Source: Herpetosiphon aurantiacus DSM 785 (GTDB taxonomy: Bacteria; Chloroflexota; Chloroflexia; Chloroflexales; Herpetosiphonaceae). Taken from it: 64,000 bases of DNA. Position numbers and translations under genes: made by a program. The notes under the pieces were generated by a model. The model did no database searches. It was not told the DNA's origin and was given only the letters and a program-made list of their open reading frames with translations. Within the stretch, counting starts at the first letter, position 1. Every line of letters starts with the position of its first letter. The DNA is taken from assembly GCA_000018565.1 (NCBI GenBank), contig CP000875.1, positions 3,673,199-3,737,198 of the forward strand, given 5' to 3'. This document shows, in pieces, positions 43,563-51,189 of the stretch.

Positions 43563-44050
43563 GCAATGAGCTGATTGGTAGCCCATGGCACGGGCAAGCC
43601 CACACACGTCCAGCCTGCGCCATGCAAGCGCTGCTGATAAATCCATTCGATGGCTTGGGCAACCTCGTTTTGGGCTAAATGCTTGCTGATAAAGCCATCG
43701 AAGCCAACCGAACGAAACAAGCTATCAACATCTTCATAGGCGCTCCAGCCAATGAGCAAGGCCTCGGGATGCAAGGCTGGGTGCAATGTGCGATTGGTAC
43801 GCAAGCGATAAATAATATGCAGCGGCGTGCGCCCAACCATCGCATAATCAACCACCATCAAACGAATACTTTGGGCTGGATATAAATCGAGTTGACGTTC
43901 GAGATCGCCAACCGAACTAACCCGATCACAGCCATAGCTTAAATTGCGCAACAAACTCAAACGTTGATCGGCGATCGCTGCTTGGAGGCCTAAGGCAGCG
44001 GCTGGTTGATCATCAACAATTACCACATATGGTTGATTTGTAAGCTGCAT
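43559..44050 (-). CDS. Single-domain response regulator (receiver only)
   Basis: The 163 residues form a receiver domain with Asp13/Asp14 (IVDDQP), phospho-acceptor Asp68 (VVDYAM), Ser103 (GWSAYED) and Lys123 (FISKH). About 40 residues follow with no DNA-binding motif. Output must be by protein contact, or it serves as a phosphate relay or sink. It converges on the kinase gene with a 3-base overlap of stop codons, an arrangement that allows mutual antisense effects. Confidence 0.9.
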   Translation of the reverse strand: MQLTNQPYVVIVDDQPAAALGLQAAIADQRLSLLRNLSYGCDRVSSVGDLERQLDLYPAQSIRLMVVDYAMVGRTPLHIIYRLRTNRTLHPALHPEALLIGWSAYEDVDSLFRSVGFDGFISKHLAQNEVAQAIEWIYQQRLHGAGWTCVGLPVPWATNQLIA

Positions 44051-44289
44051 ACTGCTTTCCTTTCACGCCATTTTTATCAGCTTTACAAGGTCAAAACAGG
44101 CTTTTTGATTGCGGCTTGTGGCTGTAATCTTCCTTGTTCGCTTGATTATACTGTGATTCAATTACGAAAACTACCATCAATAGTCTGAGTATTTAAAGGT
44201 AGTTGGGCATGGCAAATTCTTGCAGCAAACGCCTTTTAGGCTGAGCCAAAGTTCAGTCGTAAAACCGATGCCCCGCCCCACGAACGGCC

Positions 44290-44295
44290 TATAAT
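44290..44295 (+). promoter_or_regulatory. Possible -10 box of the acetyltransferase gene
   Basis: A perfect TATAAT lies 40 bases before the ATG at 44336. No good -35 is visible at the expected distance. Confidence 0.4.
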
Positions 44296-44335
44296 CAAGC
44301 AACAATCGCAATCGCAGCCTTGTAGAAGGGTCGTT

Positions 44336-44932
44336 ATGAGCAGTGAAAATCCAATTTATCCAGTGGTAACGGGCCAGCAAATTTATTTTGCAACCCTGCG
44401 CCATGAGCATGTTCCGTTGTATGTACGTTGGTTTAGCGACCTTGGTATGAGTGCCAATCTAGGGTCGCTCGGCTTTGCTGCCACGCTTGAAGATGAAGAA
44501 GCATGGTATCAACAAGCGTCACGCCAAAACGCCGAACGCATAACCTTTGCCATCCATATCAAAGAAACTGACCAGCCGATTGGCAACATTAGTTTGTTTG
44601 AAATCAATCACCGTCGCCAAAGCGCAGCCTTAGGCATTTTGATTGGCGAAGCGAGCCAGCGTAGCAAAGGTTATGGCACCGAGGCTGTGCGTTTGATGGC
44701 TGAATATGGCTTTTTCTTCTTGAATTTGCACAATATCAAGCTTTGGTATTACGGCTACAACGCCCGAGCTGGCCGCGCCTACGAACGGGCAGGCTTTCGC
44801 GAGGCTGGGCGGGTACGCGGCGCAATCCCCTTGGGCAATCAGCGCTACGACGAAATTTTGATGGATATTGTGCGCGACGACGTTGATTTGCGAGCTATGA
44901 GTATGCTGGTTCCTGGGGCAAATCATGACTAA
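44336..44932 (+). CDS. GNAT acetyltransferase, RimJ/RimL-like
   Basis: The 198 residues have the N-acetyltransferase fold of the RimJ/RimL type: FATLRHEHVPLYVRWF at the N-terminus, IGNISLFEINHRRQSAALGI, the acetyl-CoA loop IGEASQRSKGYGTEAVRL (Q/R-x-x-G-x-G/A) and NARAGRAYERAGFREAGRVRG. It transfers acetyl from acetyl-CoA to an amino group of a protein N-terminus or small molecule. The next gene starts eight bases before its stop, so they are coupled. Confidence 0.92.
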   Translation: MSSENPIYPVVTGQQIYFATLRHEHVPLYVRWFSDLGMSANLGSLGFAATLEDEEAWYQQASRQNAERITFAIHIKETDQPIGNISLFEINHRRQSAALGILIGEASQRSKGYGTEAVRLMAEYGFFFLNLHNIKLWYYGYNARAGRAYERAGFREAGRVRGAIPLGNQRYDEILMDIVRDDVDLRAMSMLVPGANHD

Positions 44933-45470
44933 GCTGTGGCAGCCCAATCCTGCGCTGCTCTATCATCTCAGCGAAGATGCCACGATTAGTCAATTTGCGC
45001 CACGTCCGCATCCGCGCAAGCCCGAGCATCCACCAATCGTTTGGGCAATTCAAGGCAGTCTTGTGGCAAATTATTTGTTGCCACGAGATTGCCCCCGCAT
45101 CTGCATGCGCTGCGATCAGCAGACCAGCCCCGACGATCAAACTCGTTTTTTTGGCTTGAGCAACGCCCAAACAATTATCGCAATCGAGCATGCTTGGCTC
45201 GACCGAATTCGTGCGACGACCCTGTATGCCTATGCGTTTGAGCAGGCAGATTTTGAGCTTGCGGATGCAGCGGCAGGCTATTGGATTAGCTTTCGTCACG
45301 TTGACCCAATCGCCATGCATCCAATTGATGATCTCTTGGGTCAGCTTGTCAGTTTGGGGGTTGAATTACACGTCATGCCCAATTTATGGCGTTTGCATGA
45401 CTCGGTGGCCCAATCGAGCCTGCAATTTTCGATGATTCGCATGCGCAATGCCACGGCACGTAGCGAATAG
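44925..45470 (+). CDS. DUF6886 family protein
   Basis: The 181 residues match the DUF6886 pattern: LYHLSEDATISQFAPRPHP near the N-terminus, PIVWAIQGSLVANYLLPRDC, then FFGLSNAQTIIAIEHAWLDR. Conserved Arg/His/Asp positions suggest a small enzyme or ADP-ribose-binding-like fold, but no activity is known to me. It overlaps the GNAT gene by eight bases and is the end of that two-gene unit. Confidence 0.8.
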   Translation: MTKLWQPNPALLYHLSEDATISQFAPRPHPRKPEHPPIVWAIQGSLVANYLLPRDCPRICMRCDQQTSPDDQTRFFGLSNAQTIIAIEHAWLDRIRATTLYAYAFEQADFELADAAAGYWISFRHVDPIAMHPIDDLLGQLVSLGVELHVMPNLWRLHDSVAQSSLQFSMIRMRNATARSE

Positions 45471-45515
45471 GTCACCATGGGTAGTGCTTCCTCCCCCCAG
45501 CGGTTGCGCACAGCA

Positions 45516-45524
45516 TGCTATAAT
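45516..45524 (+). promoter_or_regulatory. Extended -10 promoter of fbaB
   Basis: TGCTATAAT, an ideal extended -10 (TATAAT at 45519-45524), lies 32 bases before the fbaB start. It fits a strongly expressed glycolytic gene. Confidence 0.7.
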
Positions 45525-45556
45525 GGGCGCGTTGTCAGCCATAAGGAGCATTCTCA

Positions 45557-46627
45557 ATGATTGACCGTATTGCAGAATTATTAGGCGATGAAGCATCGTC
45601 ACTCTTAGAACATCAATCGAAAACGATTAGCAAAGATTTGATCCATCAACCAGGGCCAGATTTTGTTGATCGGGTCTGGACTGCCTCAGATCGCAGTATT
45701 CCGGTATTGCGCAACTTGCAAAGCCTCTATGGCACAGGCCGCTTGGCCAACACTGGCTATCTTTCAATTTTGCCAGTTGACCAAGGTATCGAACACTCCG
45801 CTGGTGCTTCATTTGCCCCAAATCCTGCGTATTTCGACCCTGAAAATATTGTAAAACTTGCTATCGAAGGTGGTTGTAACGCCGTTGCTTCAACCTTTGG
45901 GGTGCTGGGTTCAGTTGCCCGTAAATATGCCCATAAAATTCCGTTCGTGGTCAAAATCAACCACAACGAATTCTTATCATATCCCAACAAGTTTGATCAA
46001 ATCTTGTTTGGCACAATTAAAGAAGCCCACGAAATGGGCGCTGCCGCAGTTGGCGCAACCATCTACTTTGGCTCAGCCGAATCAGGCCGCCAAATTGTTG
46101 AAGTTGCCCAAGCCTTCAAGATGGCCCACGAGTTGGGCATGGCCACAATTCTGTGGTGCTACTTGCGTAACAACGCATTCAAGAACAGCACTACCGACTT
46201 CCATGTTTCAGCCGACTTGACCGGCCAAGCCAATCACTTGGGTGTAACGATCGAAGCCGACATCATCAAGCAAAAACTGCCTGAAAACAACGGCGGCTAC
46301 AATGCAGTTACCTCAAAAGACAACCCATATGGCAAAACCGACAAGCGCATTTATAGCGAATTGACCAGCGATCATCCAATCGACTTGGTACGCTATCAAG
46401 TTGCCAACTGCTACATGGGCCGCGCCAGCTTGATCAACTCAGGTGGTGCATCGAGCGGCGAAAGCGACACCGCCGAAGCAGTCCGCACCGCCGTGATCAA
46501 CAAGCGTGGTGGTGGCGCAGGCTTGATTTCAGGCCGCAAAGCCTTCCAACGCCCAATGGCCGAAGGTGCAGCCTTGTTGCAAGCCATCCAAGATGTTTAC
46601 CTGTGCGAAGACGTTACCATCGCCTAA
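45557..46627 (+). CDS. fbaB: Class I fructose-bisphosphate aldolase, FbaB (DhnA) type
   Basis: The 356 residues are close throughout to bacterial Fba[73 protein letters not shown] and [16 protein letters not shown]. The likely Schiff-base lysine lies in the ADIIKQK segment near 235. It splits fructose 1,6-bisphosphate into the two triose phosphates, or runs in reverse, in the cytoplasm. Codon use is C-rich compared with neighbours, as in highly expressed genes. TAAGGAG precedes the ATG, and promoter and terminator make it a single unit. Confidence 0.97.
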   Translation: MIDRIAELLGDEASSLLEHQSKTISKDLIHQPGPDFVDRVWTASDRSIPVLRNLQSLYGTGRLANTGYLSILPVDQGIEHSAGASFAPNPAYFDPENIVKLAIEGGCNAVASTFGVLGSVARKYAHKIPFVVKINHNEFLSYPNKFDQILFGTIKEAHEMGAAAVGATIYFGSAESGRQIVEVAQAFKMAHELGMATILWCYLRNNAFKNSTTDFHVSADLTGQANHLGVTIEADIIKQKLPENNGGYNAVTSKDNPYGKTDKRIYSELTSDHPIDLVRYQVANCYMGRASLINSGGASSGESDTAEAVRTAVINKRGGGAGLISGRKAFQRPMAEGAALLQAIQDVYLCEDVTIA

Positions 46628-46652
46628 ACATCGCGCAATCAGCCAAATCAAG

Positions 46653-46683
46653 CGAGTGCATAGCCTAGCTATGCGCTCGTTTT
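46653..46683 (+). terminator. Rho-independent terminator of fbaB
   Basis: Arms 46653-46664 and 46668-46679 pair with one G-U, a 3-base loop and a following TTTT. It starts 25 bases after the fbaB stop. Confidence 0.87.
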
Positions 46684-46698
46684 CAGTGGAGCACAATT

Positions 46699-47253
46699 AT
46701 GGCATCCTATGATTATCGCACTCGACGCGGGGTTGACCCAATTAGTTGGCAACGCTTCGAGGAACTAACCCGCCAGCTTGCCGTGCAAATTGCCCCATGG
46801 GGACCAGAACTCGTCTTGGGGATCGCCCGTGGGGGCTTGTTTCCGGCCACCTTGCTTTCATATGCCCTGCGCCGCGAACTCTACCCAATTCGCTTAACCC
46901 GCCGTTTTGAAGATCAAGTTGTGCGGCGTGACCCATCGTGGTTGGTTAAACCACCCGAAAAAGTGCGCAATCGGCGGGTGCTGATCGTCGATGAGATGGC
47001 TGATTCAGGCCAAACCTTGTTGGTCGCGGCGCTGGTAGTGCGCGATATGGGTGCTGCTGATGTCAAAACTGTTGCGCTCTACGCTCATACGTGGGCTAAT
47101 CCACGGCCAGATTATGTAGGCTTGTTATCAGATCAACTGATTATGAACCCGTGGGATCGCGAAATTTTGCAGGATGGTCATTTTGTGCAGCACCCTGAAT
47201 ATACGGCGGCAATTCGCGCTCAGGATGACGAACAACCATCGGAACAACCATAA
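46699..47253 (+). CDS. Purine-type phosphoribosyltransferase
   Basis: The 184 residues have a type I phosphoribosyltransferase fold. LVLGIARGGLFPATLLSYAL forms the PPi loop, and VLIVDEMADSGQTLLV is the PRPP-binding signature (hhhhDE/D-x-x-x-S/T-G). The C-terminal WANPRPDYVGLL with DQLIMNPWDRE resembles xanthine/hypoxanthine-guanine enzymes, so purine salvage is likely. Which base is used is not certain. GTGGAGC precedes the ATG. Confidence 0.9.
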   Translation: MASYDYRTRRGVDPISWQRFEELTRQLAVQIAPWGPELVLGIARGGLFPATLLSYALRRELYPIRLTRRFEDQVVRRDPSWLVKPPEKVRNRRVLIVDEMADSGQTLLVAALVVRDMGAADVKTVALYAHTWANPRPDYVGLLSDQLIMNPWDREILQDGHFVQHPEYTAAIRAQDDEQPSEQP

Positions 47254-47348
47254 AACTATAGTAAAGTAGGACTGTTGCGCTATAGGCAATAACGACAAAA
47301 TCTACTACATTGCAGCATAGTCGTTAACTTTTTTAAGGATACGCACAT

Positions 47349-47639
47349 ATGCGGGCATTGGTTGTTAGCAGTTTAAGCATTTGCTTTACCATGCTCTTAG
47401 TGGTTGCCCTCTTAACCGCGCAATCATTAGCTGGGGTAGAGCAAGCCCAAGCACAAACTATCGGGGCGCAACAAGCCGCACAAACATTTCAGCATCACAT
47501 CCAACAAACGGCGGTTAATATAGCCTTCTATCGCCTAATTGATCATGGGGCTAGTCGCATTCAATCCGCCGCCTCAATCAAGCCAATTTACATTCCAGAA
47601 CACATTTTAGGGCGCTATCAACTGACTATGCAACGCTAA
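47349..47639 (+). CDS. Small signal-anchored or secreted protein, not recognised
   Basis: The 96 residues have an N-terminal hydrophobic segment (about 5-25) followed by an Ala/Gln-rich stretch with heptad-like spacing. TTTAAGGA lies 10 bases before the ATG. No family is recognised. The convergent hairpin at 47668 follows its stop. It may be an exported small protein; no partner can be named. Confidence 0.6.
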   Translation: MRALVVSSLSICFTMLLVVALLTAQSLAGVEQAQAQTIGAQQAAQTFQHHIQQTAVNIAFYRLIDHGASRIQSAASIKPIYIPEHILGRYQLTMQR

Positions 47640-47667
47640 TTGGCTTGCATGTAGCGCCCATTCCGTC

Positions 47668-47696
47668 GCCTGCTCCCATCAATTGCGGGAGCAGGC
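47668..47696. terminator. Hairpin between convergent genes
   Basis: Perfect 10-bp arms (GCCTGCTCCC at 47668-47677, complement 47687-47696) with a 9-base loop. There is little T after it on either side, so it may act as a weak bidirectional terminator. Confidence 0.6.
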
Positions 47697-47704
47697 GGTC
47701 ATTT

Positions 47705-48196
47705 TCAGCCGTGCAAACGCTCAAAATAGGCTTGCATCGCTTCGTTGTGCAAGGGAAACGCCAACACTTGCGGAGCATCGATCACCACTAAGGCTTCGGT
47801 TTCGCTGCGATCAAAGTCGTTTGGTACATCAGTACGACGAATCGGCTGGGCCAAGCCAAAAATCAAAATCATGCCATCGGGCGTGCTGCGCGTCCACCAA
47901 TCGCGAATACTGTGCGGATCGAGCTGAATATTCGTTTCCTCGAACACCTCGCGCACTCCAGCAGCTTGCCAACTTTCATCGACGTTAACAAAGCCGCCAG
48001 GCAAGGCCAATTGACCTTTGCGCGGCTCGATTGCCCGCCGCACAGTTAATAATCCGCGCTCAACTGGCAATAAAATCACACTGACCGGAATTGGATTACG
48101 ATAGGTCGAATTGCCACATGCGCTGCAAACGCGCGGAAATCCTTGTACCGCGCCAAACGCCGCCCCACACCAATGACAATGCTGAAACGCTGGCAT
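47705..48196 (-). CDS. Nudix hydrolase with N-terminal zinc ribbon
   Basis: The 163 residues begin with a four-Cys zinc ribbon (HCHWCGAAFG, then VCSACGNSTYRNP) as in NADH pyrophosphatases. A Nudix box follows from GGFVNVDES to REVFEETNIQL, with the last Gly replaced by Asn. It lacks the SQPWPFPxS motif of true NudC, so it is a general Nudix hydrolase of nucleoside diphosphate derivatives with unknown substrate. GAGGTAGATTGC precedes the ATG. Confidence 0.92.
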   Translation of the reverse strand: MPAFQHCHWCGAAFGAVQGFPRVCSACGNSTYRNPIPVSVILLPVERGLLTVRRAIEPRKGQLALPGGFVNVDESWQAAGVREVFEETNIQLDPHSIRDWWTRSTPDGMILIFGLAQPIRRTDVPNDFDRSETEALVVIDAPQVLAFPLHNEAMQAYFERLHG

Positions 48197-48250
48197 GCAA
48201 TCTACCTCATCAAATGCAGAATCTGAAGTTTAGCTTAACTGAGCCACGCT

Positions 48251-48284
48251 AAAAAAACAACAGCGTATCGCCACTGATACGCTG
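48251..48284 (-). terminator. Terminator of the small gene at 48.3-48.6 kb
   Basis: CAGCGTATC at 48261-48269 pairs with GATACGCTG at 48276-48284. Read leftward a T7 run follows (complement of 48251-48257). It is 30 bases after the stop of the leftward gene. Confidence 0.88.
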
Positions 48285-48313
48285 CTACAATCACCCATCA
48301 TGGCCTAGCTTCA

Positions 48314-48559
48314 TTACAATAAGGCTGCTCCATGGTCAACCAAAATCGACTGAATGCGCCCACGGGCGGTAGCAGGATCGTGAAGTTGGGCAACTGGCAC
48401 TTCTAACCGGAAATGACAGCCATCACGCACTCGTTCATCGGGATGCCAATAGATCTTCGTGATATTCAGGCTGGTACGAATCGTGCGCATTGCACGCCAT
48501 AAAATCGGGACGGTCGCTTCCACTGGTACTACAATAAATGCACTCGAATCAACGGCCAT
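48314..48559 (-). CDS. Small protein of unknown function
   Basis: The 81 residues form an alternating strand-helix pattern (AFIVVPVEATVPILW, then ITKIYWHPDER and HFRLEVPVAQL) that could be a small ferredoxin-like fold. I do not recognise a family. AAAGGAGG lies 7 bases before the ATG at 48557-48559, and a clear terminator follows, so the gene looks real. A 10-bp palindrome 120-150 bases upstream may regulate it. Confidence 0.7.
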   Translation of the reverse strand: MAVDSSAFIVVPVEATVPILWRAMRTIRTSLNITKIYWHPDERVRDGCHFRLEVPVAQLHDPATARGRIQSILVDHGAALL

Positions 48560-48675
48560 GCCGAACCTCCTTTGGGTAGAATCACCCGTGTGGTATAGGA
48601 CAGATGTTTTGGCGATTGTAACGATGCAGTGTAGCAAGCTTTGACCAAGATTTCAAGCCCCTTGATCACGCATTT

Positions 48676-48705
48676 GGGTGATTAACGGGTGGTACTTAAT
48701 CACCC
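48676..48705. promoter_or_regulatory. Palindrome upstream of the small gene, possible operator
   Basis: GGGTGATTAA (48676-48685) and TTAATCACCC (48696-48705) form perfect 10-bp arms with a 10-base spacer, one helical turn apart. AATCACCCGTGTGGTA nearer to the gene (around 48582) repeats the AATCACCC half. Confidence 0.5.
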
Positions 48706-48762
48706 ATTGATAGTATAGCTATCTACCCATATTAATCAAGATTAATTTTTACAATTTCAGAC

Positions 48763-49305
48763 TTATTCGCGCTGACTGCTCAAACAAACGTTCATGTGTT
48801 CGGCATGATCTGCCAGTTGTTGGCCTTGATCGAGGCTCAAACGCCAAATTTCTTGCACACATTGCCATCCTTGCGCTTGATAGAAGCGTTTGGCACGGTG
48901 ATTACTAGCGGTTACATACAACTGTATCCGTTGATAGCCCTGTGCGCTGGCCCATGCTTGGGCTAGGTTAAGCAAGCTTTGCGCCACGCCAAGCCCTCGA
49001 ACTTCTTGTACAACATACAATGCCAGTAACTCTGCCCAGTTACGATGCTTAAATAATGCTGATCCCTGCTGACCTGCCAGCATCAACAAACCAATTGGAG
49101 TTGAGCCATGCCATGCCAGCATCGTTATACCACGTTGATTCAGCGCTTGATCGATCAAAAATGTATGTAAGGCCTCGCGCCAATCTGGCGACAAGCTAAA
49201 GTAGTGATCAAGCGATGTGTTATAGTAGTGTAATCCTTCAAACAGTTGTGCAACCGCCCATTCCTCATGAGCTTGCGTCGGGCGAATTTCAAAAGCAATC
49301 GTCAT
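48763..49305 (-). CDS. GNAT acetyltransferase
   Basis: The 180 residues show the GNAT fold with LLALYVVQEVRGLGVAQSLL as the acetyl-CoA loop (V-x-x-x-x-R-G-x-G-x-A), followed by LYVTASNHRAKRFYQAQGW. The substrate is unknown. AAGGATA precedes the ATG. It stands alone, with a separate transcription unit on each side. Confidence 0.9.
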   Translation of the reverse strand: MTIAFEIRPTQAHEEWAVAQLFEGLHYYNTSLDHYFSLSPDWREALHTFLIDQALNQRGITMLAWHGSTPIGLLMLAGQQGSALFKHRNWAELLALYVVQEVRGLGVAQSLLNLAQAWASAQGYQRIQLYVTASNHRAKRFYQAQGWQCVQEIWRLSLDQGQQLADHAEHMNVCLSSQRE

Positions 49306-49392
49306 AGCGTTTTGGGTATCCTTATGCCTGCAAACAATCCTTATTGGTTCTACTGATTATGCGTTGTTTTTGGATGCTTGCCTGCATGCAGC

Positions 49393-49425
49393 AAAAAGTA
49401 GGCCATTCCAAACTGGAATGGCCTA
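49393..49425 (-). terminator. Terminator of the glycosylase-acetyltransferase operon
   Basis: Perfect 11-bp arms at 49399-49409 and 49415-49425 with a 5-base loop. Read leftward a T5 run follows. It lies 23 bases beyond the stop of the GNAT gene. Confidence 0.9.
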
Positions 49426-49448
49426 GAATAATACCAGTGATCGCTATG

Positions 49449-49916
49449 TTAATGGGTTACAAAACTCCAAATCGTACCATCCCAACCATAAGCTGCACCA
49501 TCCAAGGCTGGGCAAGCATGGCCAAGGTAGCGATCAAGCGTGCTTTGCCAAAAGCTTAATCCCGCGCGATTGCTCGCTAAACAGCGAATCTCCCACGTCG
49601 CTGGGAAGCGATCGAACAACAGCCACGCTGTTTGCTGCGCCAAGCCTTGACCACGCGCATGCGGCTCGACGTAAAATTCAGCAATCGCCAGCGTCGTTTG
49701 CGGCAGCAAGGCATAGCGATTCAGCAGCACAAAGCCGATGCGCTGCTCAGCTCGTTCGATCCACAATGGCACGCGCTCGGCATCTTCCCAATAGCTCTTT
49801 AAATAGGGATACTCGCCGCTTGCTGTCGGATCAAGCTCAGCTAGATAATCAGCGATTAGCGCGGCTAATTGGGCTTGTTGCTCAACCAAAATTGGCCGTA
49901 GTTGGATTAGCTGCAT
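49449..49916 (-). CDS. GNAT acetyltransferase, second of two-gene operon
   Basis: The 155 residues include IAEFYVEPHARGQGLAQQTA, the GNAT acetyl-CoA loop, and IRCLASNRAGLSFWQS near the end. It starts 4 bases after the AlkX/YcaQ-like gene and is surely co-transcribed with it. Whether it helps in DNA repair or in resistance to a natural product cannot be told; the pairing makes drug or product modification one option. Confidence 0.9.
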   Translation of the reverse strand: MQLIQLRPILVEQQAQLAALIADYLAELDPTASGEYPYLKSYWEDAERVPLWIERAEQRIGFVLLNRYALLPQTTLAIAEFYVEPHARGQGLAQQTAWLLFDRFPATWEIRCLASNRAGLSFWQSTLDRYLGHACPALDGAAYGWDGTIWSFVTH

Positions 49917-49920
49917 AATC

Positions 49921-51126
49921 CTAGCTCACGCGGGCTTGCACTTCGTCAGCCACCTGCGGCGGATCGCTCATTGTAATGCTGATGGTTGGCGTGCGATGCC
50001 AATTGGCACAATCACGCAGCATCACGGCCAGATCGTCGTATAAAGCTTCGCTTAGCTCGATGTTTGGTTCCAAATGCAGGGCATGCACCCGAAAAATCCC
50101 AGCACTGCGCTCAGCCTTGGCATCAATCCGCCCAACTACTCGATCTTTCCAGAGAATTGGCAAGGTGAAATAGCCATAGCGTCGCTTGGGCGCTGGGGTA
50201 TAGCATTCAAGCCGATAGTCAAACTGCCAAAAATCCAGCGTGCGTTGGCGATCCCAAATTAAGTTATCGAAGGGCGAAAGCATCGTCGTCAGACTGGGCG
50301 TGGGTGTTTGCTCCAACAAATGGCGCTGGTCATGATGAATATAGGCTGGAGTTTTCCAACCTTCCACATGCACCTCAATTGCCTTGCCTTCAGCCGCCCA
50401 AGTTTGCAAGCGTTCTTTGATGCCTGGTCGGCGTTGGCGAAAGTAATCGGGCAGATGCCGCTCGGTGGCAATCCCCATCGCCCGCAAGCCACGCTCACTC
50501 AATTGCTCGGCGGCTGCCTCAAAACTAAGCACATCGCGATCATCCCAATCGGGCACAACCCGCTCGGTCAATTCATAAACCCGTTGGAATTTCTCGCGGC
50601 GCACAATCATCAATTCGCCCATGCCCCAGAGGATATCGAGCGCCGATTTGGCTGGTTTCCAATTCCACCAGCCACCGCCAGCATGATCGGCTGGGGCTTC
50701 AAAATCGGCTGAACGCAACGGGCCACGTTCGCGAATCATGGCCAGCACACCATCAGCCACCGCCTTATTTTCCTCGAGCCAACGCCGCGACCTGTGCCAA
50801 TCGTGGATATAGCGCAACATCGCTGGACGCAGCAAGGGAAATAATTCGATCGGCAAGAACGAGGCTGCATGTGCCCAATATTCAAATAATTGACCCGCCG
50901 GATATTGCAATTGCTCAAACCAAGCAGGATCATAATCACCCAAACGGCTCCAGAGCACAAAGTAGGGCGCACGTGCTACCACATTGATCGTATCGATCTG
51001 GACAATTTGCATGCGCTGGATGGTTTGTTGCAATGTGGTTTGATCAACAGTGTTGGGACGACGATCTAAGCCTTGGGCAGCAATTGCAATCGCCCGCGCT
51101 TGATCAAGCGAGATAGTCCGAGTCAT
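49921..51126 (-). CDS. AlkX/YcaQ-family DNA glycosylase (winged-helix, HTH_42)
   Basis: The 401 residues match the YcaQ family throughout, with the catalytic Q-x-D form at Gln43-Ile44-Asp45 (IVQIDTINVVARAP), the segment RLGDYDPAWFEQL, LSPFDNLIWDRQRTLDFW, and YFTLPILWKDRVVGRIDAK near the end. The QxD version is that of AlkX (E. coli YcaQ), which unhooks interstrand crosslinks and removes alkylated bases; the AlkZ branch has QxQ. Cytoplasmic. It is the first gene of an operon with a GNAT acetyltransferase. Confidence 0.9.
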   Translation of the reverse strand: MTRTISLDQARAIAIAAQGLDRRPNTVDQTTLQQTIQRMQIVQIDTINVVARAPYFVLWSRLGDYDPAWFEQLQYPAGQLFEYWAHAASFLPIELFPLLRPAMLRYIHDWHRSRRWLEENKAVADGVLAMIRERGPLRSADFEAPADHAGGGWWNWKPAKSALDILWGMGELMIVRREKFQRVYELTERVVPDWDDRDVLSFEAAAEQLSERGLRAMGIATERHLPDYFRQRRPGIKERLQTWAAEGKAIEVHVEGWKTPAYIHHDQRHLLEQTPTPSLTTMLSPFDNLIWDRQRTLDFWQFDYRLECYTPAPKRRYGYFTLPILWKDRVVGRIDAKAERSAGIFRVHALHLEPNIELSEALYDDLAVMLRDCANWHRTPTISITMSDPPQVADEVQARVS

Positions 51127-51189
51127 ACATCATCCTTAATTCAAACTCAACCGACACAACGAGGCCACATGTTGAGTTGCCACAGCAGA

